A DNA stretch of 64,000 nucleotides, taken from NCBI RefSeq assembly GCF_014524565.1, contig NZ_CP060139.1, forward strand, positions 3,045,501 through 3,109,500. Direction: 5' to 3'. The stretch comes from Croceimicrobium hydrocarbonivorans. GTDB taxonomy: Bacteria; Bacteroidota; Bacteroidia; Flavobacteriales; Schleiferiaceae. How positions within the stretch are numbered: the first letter of the stretch is position 1; every line of letters begins with the position of its first letter. The notes below the pieces were generated by a model. It saw nothing but the letters and a program-made list of their open reading frames with translations. It did no database searches and had not been told where the DNA came from. The translations under genes and the position numbers were made by a program. Shown here piece by piece: positions 8,516 to 19,115 of the stretch.

Positions 8516-11500
8516 ATGAATCTACGCTTACTCTACCGATTGTTTTTGAGTCTGCTTTTTGCCATTTGGGCAAGTGCGGCTTTTGGACAATTATCATCGG
8601 GTGTTAATGCACCCCATTGCGCTTTTACCGGTACCCTGGAAGTAGGAGATACCTTATTCTTCCGTTCTCTGGATACTGCGCTTACCAATCACAATCTTAA
8701 TTTTCAATGGTACACTTGCGATGATAAAAGTGGAACCGGACGCACTGCTATTTCTACTGCAACCGACAGTGCTTATATTCTCCGGGAAGCGGATACCGCC
8801 AAGTTTATCCAATTGGGAGTTTTTCCTCAAGGTGGTTATTATACCGGAGCTGAAATCAGAACCGCTACTTATGGGATTGTCTATAATCCACTTGAGTTCT
8901 TTTTAAGCTCTCCAGGGATGACAGCCCCTTATGCCTTCCGTTTAAGTCCGGGTGATATTCCTTCTAATGCACCTTTTCAGCTCAATACCGCTTCACTAGG
9001 AGTATTAATTCCTCAAATGTCTGGGGCTTATCCCAATGGTGATGACGTATATATCTATGGCTTTATTGAGCCTTTTTCTACCAATTCATCACAAAGAGCT
9101 TATGGCTATTACAATAGTGGATTTGGCTGTGTGTATAAATTTGATCTGTCCTTTTACAGCAAGAAGAGCACCGACTCGCAGCATGTGAAATTGGTTGATT
9201 TAAGTGGCTATATAAATGTTCAAGGATCCGCGGCCTATCCTCCCGGTTCAGGTTTAAGTCCAGATCATTTTAGATTCACTTGCAGTTCCTTGAACTTCAA
9301 TAATATGGCCGCTAGTAATAGTGTGATAGGAACCGTTAATACCTTTCTTTTAGGCTTTAAATTAAATCTGGCTTCCATTGGTATTGTTACCGCTTTGAAT
9401 ACCTCAGAAAGCACTAAAAACCATCTCCTTCAGGTAGAAACTGATACCGCGGATGGAACCTTGGATCGCATTCTGATAAAGGATATCAAGGATTTGAAAT
9501 TCCTGGATTTTGTTGTAGAATCCAGTGTAAGCCTAGAGAATGATATAGATGCCAGCGAAACCCAAACCTGGAATAATGGCAAAGGCTGGGAGCCTCTTTA
9601 CCGTCGTTTCAATGGTCTAGGCATGAGTCCGGATTTTAAGCCGGATCAAGTTGGAATTTATTTGGAAGGTGGAAATCACACGATTAAAGGCCTTTATATA
9701 AATCGACCCAACGAAGATGAAGTCGGAATTTTTCAAGAATTAGCAGGCGCTTCTTATGTTCGGAATCTAGCCTTGGAAGAGGTTGATATTAAGGGGAAAG
9801 ATAAAGTTGGTGCCATTGCTGGTAGCTCAGCAAGTAACTACTCCAACGATATCATAGCTGTAACCGGAAGTATTGAAGGTCAGAATTCGGTAGGAGCCTT
9901 ATTTGGCGAGGTAGAAATAGCCAAGAGCCTTAGTCTAAATTATGCTTATTCTACCGCCCAAACTCAAAGTGCAGATGGCTCCGGTGCCCTAATTGGGAAT
10001 GTAATTGGCAGTGCCAACCTGAATCAAGTATATGCCAGTGGCGCAGTTTCCGGAACCCGGGCCTTAGCCGGTGGTACAGGCGGAGTAGTGGCTACGGAAA
10101 GCTATTACAATAGTGATAGCGTAGCATCTTCCAGTCAAGGATTGCCATTAACCACTGCTCAAATGAAGCAGTTTAACAATTATAACAATTGGGATTTTTC
10201 GAATGTATGGGGAATCACGCCATTGGTAAATAATGGCTTTCCCATTTTAAGAGCATTTTACCCTGCTTTGACGGTCGATGTGCTAGCTAATCAAAATCCA
10301 TTCTGCCCAAGCGACAGCATCGGATCCATTCAAGCATATATCAATGGTGGAGCTGCGCCTTACCAGTTTAGCTGGGGGGATGGAGATACTAGTTTGCAAA
10401 GGACTGGATTAGCGGCTGGAAGCTATTCCTACCATGCTATCGATGCTCTGGGAGATACCTTAAATGGAAGTTTTAGCCTAAACGCATCAGACAGTATCGC
10501 CCCCAATTTTAATTTACCGGGCTTTACAACTAAGTATCTCGATGCCGCGGGAAGGCTGAATATTCAAGGTTCTGATTTCCTGAGCTACGCCTCCGATAAT
10601 TGCAAATTAGACTCTCTTTGGCTTTCCATCGATAGCCTCGATTGTTCGGTGATAAGCAGCGGGCCGGTGCCTGCCTCCGCCTACTTCGACGGAATTAATG
10701 ACTTTGCCTGGGTAAGCAATAATCCTTCTTTAAATTTTGATCAAGGGATTATCTCACTGTGGGTGAAGCCCGATTCTTATAATAGTAATGCCGGAATTAT
10801 CGCGATGCGTGGTAATACCAGTCGCTATTCTTTCCACTTAAATCAGAATGCTAATCAGCTGGGATTGTGGAATAACATTTCCTATAGCACTTTAGATTAT
10901 TCCAAAGGCTTTGATGCCGGTCAATGGTACCACATAGTAATAGTGATTAAGGGCACTACCGCTAATCCTGAGGTTTGGATAAATGGAGAAAACATAGGCA
11001 GCTTCACGGTTAACATCAATTTTGATATTAGCAATGAAAACTTTGTCTTAGGCTCCTCCAATAGTTTTGGCGAATTCTTTAAAGGAAGTATTGCTAATGT
11101 GGCGCTATATGATAGCCTGCTTAGCCCTTCTGATATGAACCTCTTATGGGCTCAGGATTCTTTAACTGAAATCCCTCACCTAGTAGCCTATTATCCTCTT
11201 TTAGAAACAGGCACGGTATTAAAAGATTATGGTCCAAATGCTTACGATGGACTCTTTGTGAATTGGAACTCTAGTGATCGTCAATTTAATGCCAAAGAAT
11301 TGTGGGTGTATGCTGAGGATCACAATGGTTTAATCGATTCTGCTCGCACCTGGATTTTTGCAAAAGACACCATTAAGCCTCAAATTACCTTTGTTCCAGC
11401 TAATATTTCAGTACAAGCTGATAGTAATTCCTGCGGCGCCATTGTAAATTATAGCCTGCCACAAGCCAGCGATAATTGTGCTTTAGCCAGTTTAAACCTT

Positions 11501-14500
11501 GTTTCCGGTTATGCCAGTGGAAGTGTATTTCCGGAAGGAAAAACCATTGTAACCTATGAGTTTAGAGATAGTAGCGGAAATGCCGAAACCTGCAGTTTTG
11601 AAGTTTTGGTTACCGATACTATCGCCCCTCAATTTCTGACTTGTCCTCAAGATCGAAATTTTGATGATTACTTTCATACCTGCGATTTTGAGCAAAGATT
11701 CCAAGCACCTAATTTTGATACAGCCTGCGCAGCTAAGGTTGATCACCAGATTACCCAAAGTAGTTTAACCACTGCCTTTTCTTTTAATGCCTCCAATAAG
11801 TTTGGTCCAGAGCCAACCGGGATCGTTCGCTTTTTTGATTTAGATCAGGATGGTATTCAAAACAATTATCATTTGAAGGGAATCACCTTTGGAATAGGTG
11901 CTGTTCCAGATGGAAATGTATATGAAGTGCGTATCTATCGTTTCAGCGAAGTTACCCATGGTGATAGCGTATTTGACTTCCTCTCTGACGAGAATCGAAT
12001 CGATTTAAATCGTTATCACCCGACCATCATCAGGACCAATCATTATACTCACAATCAAAGTTTCGGTTTACAAACTGTGCCTGTTGATTTGCAATTAATC
12101 CCTTCGGATAAAATCATCGTTGAGATTTTAGGTCCTGGAGTGGCGGGCTCCTTCGCTGGAAATACCGACTTAAATAACCAAACTGTGCCGGGCTATTGGG
12201 GCCGAAATGATGGATATGCCACGATTAACCCAGCTAACCGCTCAGGAGTTGTTCCGATTATTGCCCTGGAAGGTGAGGAGTATATCAATTTAAAAACGGT
12301 TCAATATGCCGGACCCGAATCAGGGACTTATTTACCCTTCGGTAAAACTGATATTGGCTATTACATAGAAGATGGTAGTGGTAACCGCGATAGCTGCTCC
12401 TATAGCTTCACGCTCAATGATTCATCTGCTGCAACTGATTTTGACATTTCAAGAGAAGTGGCTACCAGCGATACTACCTGTGATGCGCAATACAATTGGG
12501 GGCCAATTGAGAATTACTTTACCGAGTGCAATTTGGATACAGTAGTTCAATTAAGCGGATTGCCCTTGGATACCATTTATCCATTAGGTACCACGGTGAA
12601 TAGCTATCTTGTTTATGATACTTATGGTAATGTTTCCGATACTTCCTATCTGCGACTTACCGTAAAAGATCTAAGTAGTCCGGATGCGCAATTGGTATCC
12701 AATGTTCAAGTTTATCTGGATTCTAATGGACTGGGCTCTATCGACTCATGGAGCCTCGATAGTGGATCGACCGATAATTGCGGTTTAGTCGACAGTATTG
12801 TTTTGACCGACAATGTATTTACTTGTCGCGATGTGGATTCTTACTTTTCGGAAGGGGCCACCGCTTCCTATCTCAGCTTTGATGGAATAAATGATACGGT
12901 TACGATCGACCTGGATGGTGTGATTGATCAAATTGATACCTTCTCCATTCAGTATTACCACCGGCAAGATATTGTCAATAGACCCTATTCTCAGCTAATT
13001 GGCGGAGTTTTTAGCTTACGAAGCGGTACCGAGGAAATATTAGGATATAGTTTTTCGAATTTCTTCACCTTGGTGACCACTGGACCTACTGTAAGAGGAG
13101 CAGGTGTAGTGAGTGCCCATATGCCTTTTAATGTTTGGCATAAATTCACCTTCAGTTATGCTAAGCCTGATCTTAAAGTCTATCTCGATGATAATTTGAT
13201 TATCACTGCAAATTATGCCATCGATTCGTCTAAGGTTTCAAACCTAAATCTGGTATTGGGAAAGGCAGGGACTACGAATCCCAGTTTTAGTCCTTTAAGT
13301 AATGTAGACCTGGATGATTTTATCATATACGATACCCTTGCCGATGGCTTAACGAGTCCCGATCCCAGTCATATTCTCGCATCCTTTGGATTTAACCAAG
13401 CTGGCGATTCAGTATTGTTTGATCAGGGACCCGGTGCCTACCATGGGCAGCTGCACAACTTCGATGTGGATTCAGCCTGGCATAATGTGAGCGATACCTT
13501 ATTGGTTTATGTGCAAGATGAGGCCGGAAACCGTACGCCGGTAAATCTTCCTATTGATGTTATCGATACCATAGCACCTAGTATTCAGGTGCTGAATGCT
13601 GGCTATTATTTAGATAGCAATGCTCAATTTATCGTCGATTATAATTCGGTGATTTCCAATGTTTGGGAAGCTTGTGAGCTAGATACGGTATTCTGGAATG
13701 CGGATACTTTAACCTGTGCTGACCTCGGCTTAAACGAGATTCAGATCACGGCGAGCGATATTTATGGAAACAGTCGAACCAGCGTCGCCCAATTAACTTT
13801 ACTGGATAGCATTGCGCCAGCCGTTTATGCTAAAGGCATAGATCTTTTTTTAGATGCAAGCGGTCAAGCTTCGGTTTCAGCCTCCGAAGTTGATTCCAAT
13901 TCCTATGATCCTAATTGCAGCCTGGATACTTTGTATCTGAGCCAGACGGAATTTACATGCTCCGACCTGGGGACTCCAACGGTTTACCTTATCGGGATAG
14001 ACAATTCGGGTAATAAAGACAGTAGCCTGGTTGCCATTTCGGTTCTGGATACGGTGAAGCCGGATGTTCGGACACGAGATATTCAAATTTATCTGGATGC
14101 CAATGGTCAGGCTGCTATAGTGCCGGCCGATATTGATTCTGCTAGTACTAAACTCTGTGCGAATCTCAATCTTGATATTTCCCAAAATAACTTTAGTTGC
14201 GCTGATCTAGGAAGCAATACGGTTTGGCTTTTCGCCGATGATGGATTAGGGAATCGGGATAGTGCTAGCGCTCAAGTACTGGTTCTAGATACTCTTGCCC
14301 CTCAATTACAGGCCCTCAATCAGATCCTATACCTTGATAATGCTGGACAGGCAGGTTTAAGTGTTAATGAAGTGAATAATGCCAGTACCGATAACTGCGC
14401 TATCCAGCAAATTAGCATTTCCAAAACCCAGTTTGATTGTGATGATCTGGGAATTCAGAATTACTACCTAATTGCCAGTGATGCATCTGGAAATTCGGAC

Positions 14501-17500
14501 AGCATTTCCTTTAGCGTAGAAATTCGCGATACCATTAAGCCGGTGGCAGATGCCCGTAACAGAGTCCTGTATTTAGGGGCGGATGGAAGCGTAAGTCTCG
14601 ACCCTCAATCGGTAAACCGCGCCTCTGTTTCCAATTGTAATGTGAGCTATGCGCTAAGTCAATCGACCTTCACTTGTGCCGATGAAGGACTAAACTTAGA
14701 AACCTTCTATATCACAGACTTGGCCGGAAATCAAGATTCTGCGACCTTCCTGGTAGAAGTGCGCGATACCATTAGTCCAGTGGTTATTCCACGTAATATC
14801 ACCGTTCAATTAGGAGCAACCGGTCAGGTTAGTGTGGCTGCTTCTCAGGTAGATAGCGCCAGTTATGATAACTGCTCCAATCAATTGTTCTACTCCATTA
14901 GTAAGAGTAGTTTCAATTGTAATAATCTGGGTCTAAATACGGTAAGCTTAACCGCTACCGATGGTCAGGGTAATAGCACTACTGCTCAAGCTCAGATTTT
15001 GGTAGAAGACAATATTCTGCCTGTCGTGCGCTCACGTAACCTAAGCCTTTATTTGGATGCCAACGGAATGGCGAGCATCACAACCGGCATGCTTGATAAT
15101 GGCAGCACTGATAACTGTAGCATCGATTCCTTAGCCCTTTCGCAAAGCGATTTTAACTGTGCAGATTTAGGTCAGAATACCATTAGTTTCCAAGCTTTCG
15201 ACCAAAGTGGAAATTCCAATAGTACCAATGCCATCATTACGGTTATCGATACCATGGCTCCGGTCTTGAATACCCAATCCATTAATGTGTATCTCGATGC
15301 TAACGGTCAGGCTAGCATTACAGCCAATGATCTGGATAATGGTAGTACCGATAATTGCGCCATCCAAAGTTTACAGATCAGTCAAACAAGCTTTGATTGT
15401 GGCGATTTAGGTCAGGTGGCGATTCAATTTACTGCCAGCGATGCTTCCGGCAATAGCCGCAGCCAAATGCTAAATGTGATGGTGCTGGATACCATTTCAC
15501 CTATCGTAGTTGGAGGAAGCTTAAGCTTAAACCTCGATGCCATTGGTCAGGCTAGTATTAGCGCTGCTGATATCAATGCAAGTAGCTCTGATAATTGCGG
15601 AATCAGCCAGTGGAGTCTAAGTCAAACTAGCTTTGATTGCACAAACTTGGGTTCTAATACCATTAGTTTAACCGGTACCGATGCTTCCGGCAATAGTACA
15701 TCTGCAGATTGGACTATTAGCATTGTAGATAATGCCGCACCCACAGTACTAGCTCAAAACCAAACACTTTATCTGGATGCCAATGGCAGTGCCAGCTTAA
15801 GCGCTAGTCAGGTTGATGCCGGCTCCTCTGATAATTGCGGTATTCAAAATCTAAGCTTAAGTCAAAGTACTTTCGACTGCAGCGATATTGGTACCCTCAA
15901 CCTTAGCCTTTCGGCGGATGACGCCAGTGGCAATATGGCCAGTACCAATTTTGTAGCTACCGTATTAGATACTATGGCTCCAGTGTTGAGTACCCAATCC
16001 ATCAATGTGTACTTAGATGCCAATGGTCAGGCTACGATTAGTGCTACTGATTTGGATAATGGCAGCACAGATAATTGCGCGATTCAAGATTTACAAATCA
16101 GCCAAAGTAGTTTCGATTGCAGTGATTTGGGTAATCAGACCCTTACTTTCACCGCAGTAGATGTTAATGGTAACCAGCGTAGTGCCCAAGTAGGAATTAC
16201 CGTTCTGGATACCATTTCACCTCAGGTAGTTGGAGGAAGTTTAAGCTTAAACCTCGATGCCAATGGCCAGGCTAGTCTTACGGCCGGCGATATCAATGCA
16301 GGCAGCTCTGATAATTGCGGAATCAGCCAGTGGAGTCTAAGTCAGACTAGCTTTGATTGCAGCAACCTGGGTTCTAATACCATTAGTTTAACGGGTACAG
16401 ATGCTTCGGGTAATAGTACATCTGCCGATTGGACTATTAGCATTGTAGATAATGCCGCACCCACAGTACTGGCTCAAAACCAAACGCTCTATCTGGATGC
16501 CAATGGCAATGCTAGCTTAAGCACCAGCCAGGTTGATGCTGGCTCTTATGATAATTGCGGCATTCAAAATCTAAGCTTAAGTCAAAGTTCTTTCAACTGC
16601 AGCGATATTGGTACCCTCAGCCTCAGCCTTACGGCGGATGATGCCAGTGGCAATATGGCCAGCGCCAATTTTGTAGCTGCGGTATTAGATACTATGGCTC
16701 CGGTACTAAGTACCCAGTCTATTAATGTGTATTTGGATGCCAATGGTCAGGCTACGATTAGTGCTACTGATTTGGATAATGGTAGCACAGATAATTGCGC
16801 GATTCAAGATTTACAAATCAGCCAAAGCAGTTTCGATTGCAGTGATTTGGGTAATCAGACCCTTACTTTCACGGCCGTAGATGTAAATGGCAACCAGCGT
16901 AGTACCCAGGTAGGAATTACCGTTCTGGATACAGTTTCGCCCGTTGTTCCTGGCGGAAGCTTCACCTTGAATTTGGATGCCAATGGAGCGGCAAGTTTAA
17001 GTCCAGCTGACATTAATAGCAATGCCAGTGATAATTGTGGGGTTATATCCTGGAGCCTAAGCCAGACTAGCTTCTCTTGTGCTGATGTGGGTTCTAATAC
17101 AGTGAGTCTCACTGCTACTGACGCATCAGGCAACAGCCAAACTACCAATTATACTATTCTGGTAGAGGATGTTTTAGCTCCGGTCTTAAACCTTCAAAAT
17201 ATTACTGTTTACCTCAATGTCAATGGCATGCGAGCAGTGGCCGCCACGGAAGTAGATAATGGCAGCAGCGACAATTGTTCGATTGCCAGTCGGGTGCTGG
17301 ATATCGATACCTTCGACTGTGCTGATTTAGGTCAAAACCTGGTGAACTTTACCGCCACGGATGTGAATGGCAATGCCGCTTCGCAAAATGTGATTATCAC
17401 GGTTAAGGATACCATCAGCCCCAGCATTGTAAATCTTCCGGCCAATATCACGGCTTATACCGATGCCAATCAATGCGGAACCATTGTACAATGGCCAGCC

Positions 17501-19096
17501 ATTTTGGGTAGCGATAATTGTGGCAGTGCTACGGTAAGTACCTCGCAAACCAATGGCGGACTTTTCGCGAAAGGTTTAACAACCGTGAATGTCTTGGTGC
17601 AGGATGCCAATGGCAATAGTCAAAGCGGAAGCTTTAGCATTAATGTTTTGGATACCATTGCTCCTCTAATTAGCAATGTACCGCAGGTGTATACGGTATT
17701 ACCTAATGCCGCATCTTGTGACGCTGGTGTAAACTGGATTCCTCCGGTGGCTAGCGATAATTGCGGAACCGCTACCCTTACGAGTAATTATGCTCCGGGT
17801 GCCACCTTGCCGGTGGGTACCACAACAATTGTGTACACCGCCACCGATGCCGATGGTAATAGTCGTAGTGTAAGCTTTGATGTAACCGTTACTGATGCGA
17901 TTGCACCCCAGTTTAGCAATGTACCCGCCGATATTGTACAAGCCAATGATGCCGGTCAATGTGGGGCCAATGTAAATTGGACCGCTCCTAATGCTACGGA
18001 TAACTGTACGGTAAGCACCTTTAGCAGTAGTCATAATTCCGGCGATTTCTTCGCTATTGGAACTACGACCGTTACGTATACCGCTAGCGATGCGGCGGGT
18101 AATCAAACTAGCATAAGCTTCGATATCACTGTAGAGGATCAGGAGAAACCTGTAGTAAGTTCAGTGCCTGCAAATGATACGGTAGGCCAATGTGGTGCAG
18201 CCTATGTGTACAGCCTACCAGTGGCGACCGATAATTGTGGTACTGTAAACGTTCAGCAAATCGCCGGATTAGCTCCTGGAAACGTATTCCCCATCGGGGT
18301 AACCCAGAACAGCTTCCGTATTAGCGATGCTGCTGGAAATGATACGGTGGTTGGCTTTACGGTAGTGGTGATTCCTCAAGGTCAGGCTAAGTTGCCAGAC
18401 TTATTAGAGATTTGTGCTAATGCTCCGGCAGTGGATATTACCGAAGGACAAGCCAGTATTAATTGGTCTGGTCCAGGGATTATCAATAGCGGAACCACCT
18501 TCGATCCGGCTCGCGCAGGGACCGGCAGAAAAACCCTCACTTACACCTTTGTAGATGACTATGGTTGTTCGGTAAGTGGTTCGATTATCGTAACCGTATT
18601 ACCGGTGCCAAGCACTCCACAGATTGTGCAGGTTGCTTCGAATACCCTGTCTACCACTCAGACTTATTCTACTTATCAGTGGTATCGAGATGGAGTAGCG
18701 ATTCCGGGTGCCGTGAATCAGAATTACTCCTACACCCAGAGTGGACATTATCAGGTGATTGTAGGAAATATTTCCGGTTGTGAGGTATTTGGTGCAGGCT
18801 ATGCGATTGGACCGATCCACGGTGGTATTGGGGTAGACGAATTCAATTGGTCGGATATGCAAGTGTATCCGAATCCGAATGATGGATTGTTTACCATCGA
18901 TTTTGCCGGCCTCACGAAAGAGAATATGAAGGTTCAAGTGCTTTCTACCGATGGAAAATTGGTTTATGAAAGTCAACAGAAGCTGAATGCTGAAAGCCAG
19001 ATCCGCATTGATCTGCGGGGCTTACCGGCTGCAGTTTACTATCTCCGTGTCTCCAATGGCGCGATCCGAGAAACACGCAAGTTGATCATTTACTAA
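8516..19096 (+). CDS. Giant T9SS-secreted repetitive surface protein (SprB, LamG and HYR domains)
   Basis: A 3,526-residue exported protein. Domains in order: signal peptide (1-24); N-terminal beta region and GLUG-like segment (about 390-480, VGIFQELAGASYVRNLALEE); a SprB-like repeat (about 585-655, GGAAPYQFSWGDGDTSLQRT); a LamG lectin-like domain (about 722-925); a HYR domain (about 946-1038); a second LamG (about 1449-1655); 16 uninterrupted repeats of about 80 residues (1684-2964) with consensus YLDANGQASI, STDNC, SQTSFDCSDLG and DASGN; four HYR domains (2965-3288); an Ig-like linker; and a type A T9SS sorting domain (from VYPNPNDGLFTIDF to RKLIIY). Each repeat keeps two cysteines, probably a disulfide. 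A gliding or adhesion role is inferred by analogy with SprB. An OmpA-family gene follows after 19 bp. Confidence 0.9.
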   Translation: MNLRLLYRLFLSLLFAIWASAAFGQLSSGVNAPHCAFTGTLEVGDTLFFRSLDTALTNHNLNFQWYTCDDKSGTGRTAISTATDSAYILREADTAKFIQLGVFPQGGYYTGAEIRTATYGIVYNPLEFFLSSPGMTAPYAFRLSPGDIPSNAPFQLNTASLGVLIPQMSGAYPNGDDVYIYGFIEPFSTNSSQRAYGYYNSGFGCVYKFDLSFYSKKSTDSQHVKLVDLSGYINVQGSAAYPPGSGLSPDHFRFTCSSLNFNNMAASNSVIGTVNTFLLGFKLNLASIGIVTALNTSESTKNHLLQVETDTADGTLDRILIKDIKDLKFLDFVVESSVSLENDIDASETQTWNNGKGWEPLYRRFNGLGMSPDFKPDQVGIYLEGGNHTIKGLYINRPNEDEVGIFQELAGASYVRNLALEEVDIKGKDKVGAIAGSSASNYSNDIIAVTGSIEGQNSVGALFGEVEIAKSLSLNYAYSTAQTQSADGSGALIGNVIGSANLNQVYASGAVSGTRALAGGTGGVVATESYYNSDSVASSSQGLPLTTAQMKQFNNYNNWDFSNVWGITPLVNNGFPILRAFYPALTVDVLANQNPFCPSDSIGSIQAYINGGAAPYQFSWGDGDTSLQRTGLAAGSYSYHAIDALGDTLNGSFSLNASDSIAPNFNLPGFTTKYLDAAGRLNIQGSDFLSYASDNCKLDSLWLSIDSLDCSVISSGPVPASAYFDGINDFAWVSNNPSLNFDQGIISLWVKPDSYNSNAGIIAMRGNTSRYSFHLNQNANQLGLWNNISYSTLDYSKGFDAGQWYHIVIVIKGTTANPEVWINGENIGSFTVNINFDISNENFVLGSSNSFGEFFKGSIANVALYDSLLSPSDMNLLWAQDSLTEIPHLVAYYPLLETGTVLKDYGPNAYDGLFVNWNSSDRQFNAKELWVYAEDHNGLIDSARTWIFAKDTIKPQITFVPANISVQADSNSCGAIVNYSLPQASDNCALASLNLVSGYASGSVFPEGKTIVTYEFRDSSGNAETCSFEVLVTDTIAPQFLTCPQDRNFDDYFHTCDFEQRFQAPNFDTACAAKVDHQITQSSLTTAFSFNASNKFGPEPTGIVRFFDLDQDGIQNNYHLKGITFGIGAVPDGNVYEVRIYRFSEVTHGDSVFDFLSDENRIDLNRYHPTIIRTNHYTHNQSFGLQTVPVDLQLIPSDKIIVEILGPGVAGSFAGNTDLNNQTVPGYWGRNDGYATINPANRSGVVPIIALEGEEYINLKTVQYAGPESGTYLPFGKTDIGYYIEDGSGNRDSCSYSFTLNDSSAATDFDISREVATSDTTCDAQYNWGPIENYFTECNLDTVVQLSGLPLDTIYPLGTTVNSYLVYDTYGNVSDTSYLRLTVKDLSSPDAQLVSNVQVYLDSNGLGSIDSWSLDSGSTDNCGLVDSIVLTDNVFTCRDVDSYFSEGATASYLSFDGINDTVTIDLDGVIDQIDTFSIQYYHRQDIVNRPYSQLIGGVFSLRSGTEEILGYSFSNFFTLVTTGPTVRGAGVVSAHMPFNVWHKFTFSYAKPDLKVYLDDNLIITANYAIDSSKVSNLNLVLGKAGTTNPSFSPLSNVDLDDFIIYDTLADGLTSPDPSHILASFGFNQAGDSVLFDQGPGAYHGQLHNFDVDSAWHNVSDTLLVYVQDEAGNRTPVNLPIDVIDTIAPSIQVLNAGYYLDSNAQFIVDYNSVISNVWEACELDTVFWNADTLTCADLGLNEIQITASDIYGNSRTSVAQLTLLDSIAPAVYAKGIDLFLDASGQASVSASEVDSNSYDPNCSLDTLYLSQTEFTCSDLGTPTVYLIGIDNSGNKDSSLVAISVLDTVKPDVRTRDIQIYLDANGQAAIVPADIDSASTKLCANLNLDISQNNFSCADLGSNTVWLFADDGLGNRDSASAQVLVLDTLAPQLQALNQILYLDNAGQAGLSVNEVNNASTDNCAIQQISISKTQFDCDDLGIQNYYLIASDASGNSDSISFSVEIRDTIKPVADARNRVLYLGADGSVSLDPQSVNRASVSNCNVSYALSQSTFTCADEGLNLETFYITDLAGNQDSATFLVEVRDTISPVVIPRNITVQLGATGQVSVAASQVDSASYDNCSNQLFYSISKSSFNCNNLGLNTVSLTATDGQGNSTTAQAQILVEDNILPVVRSRNLSLYLDANGMASITTGMLDNGSTDNCSIDSLALSQSDFNCADLGQNTISFQAFDQSGNSNSTNAIITVIDTMAPVLNTQSINVYLDANGQASITANDLDNGSTDNCAIQSLQISQTSFDCGDLGQVAIQFTASDASGNSRSQMLNVMVLDTISPIVVGGSLSLNLDAIGQASISAADINASSSDNCGISQWSLSQTSFDCTNLGSNTISLTGTDASGNSTSADWTISIVDNAAPTVLAQNQTLYLDANGSASLSASQVDAGSSDNCGIQNLSLSQSTFDCSDIGTLNLSLSADDASGNMASTNFVATVLDTMAPVLSTQSINVYLDANGQATISATDLDNGSTDNCAIQDLQISQSSFDCSDLGNQTLTFTAVDVNGNQRSAQVGITVLDTISPQVVGGSLSLNLDANGQASLTAGDINAGSSDNCGISQWSLSQTSFDCSNLGSNTISLTGTDASGNSTSADWTISIVDNAAPTVLAQNQTLYLDANGNASLSTSQVDAGSYDNCGIQNLSLSQSSFNCSDIGTLSLSLTADDASGNMASANFVAAVLDTMAPVLSTQSINVYLDANGQATISATDLDNGSTDNCAIQDLQISQSSFDCSDLGNQTLTFTAVDVNGNQRSTQVGITVLDTVSPVVPGGSFTLNLDANGAASLSPADINSNASDNCGVISWSLSQTSFSCADVGSNTVSLTATDASGNSQTTNYTILVEDVLAPVLNLQNITVYLNVNGMRAVAATEVDNGSSDNCSIASRVLDIDTFDCADLGQNLVNFTATDVNGNAASQNVIITVKDTISPSIVNLPANITAYTDANQCGTIVQWPAILGSDNCGSATVSTSQTNGGLFAKGLTTVNVLVQDANGNSQSGSFSINVLDTIAPLISNVPQVYTVLPNAASCDAGVNWIPPVASDNCGTATLTSNYAPGATLPVGTTTIVYTATDADGNSRSVSFDVTVTDAIAPQFSNVPADIVQANDAGQCGANVNWTAPNATDNCTVSTFSSSHNSGDFFAIGTTTVTYTASDAAGNQTSISFDITVEDQEKPVVSSVPANDTVGQCGAAYVYSLPVATDNCGTVNVQQIAGLAPGNVFPIGVTQNSFRISDAAGNDTVVGFTVVVIPQGQAKLPDLLEICANAPAVDITEGQASINWSGPGIINSGTTFDPARAGTGRKTLTYTFVDDYGCSVSGSIIVTVLPVPSTPQIVQVASNTLSTTQTYSTYQWYRDGVAIPGAVNQNYSYTQSGHYQVIVGNISGCEVFGAGYAIGPIHGGIGVDEFNWSDMQVYPNPNDGLFTIDFAGLTKENMKVQVLSTDGKLVYESQQKLNAESQIRIDLRGLPAAVYYLRVSNGAIRETRKLIIY
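13565..17407 (+). repeat. Tandem array of sixteen ~240-bp coding repeats
   Basis: Units begin at DTIAP-like codons at 13565, 13805 and so on to 17168, each close to 240 bp (80 codons). Every unit carries a DxxG loop near position 16-20, DNC near position 36, a Cys near position 51 and SGN near position 70. The three-unit block beginning at 15248 recurs at 15968 and 16688, a higher-order period of exactly 720 bp. The array lies wholly within the giant gene. Confidence 0.9.
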
Positions 19097-19115
19097 TCCC
19101 ACAAAGCATTTGACC

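Noticed and set aside
11492-17148. Long antisense open frames within the giant adhesin gene
   Set aside because: They lie fully inside a strongly supported gene, carry the low-complexity mirror of its repeats and have no initiation signals.
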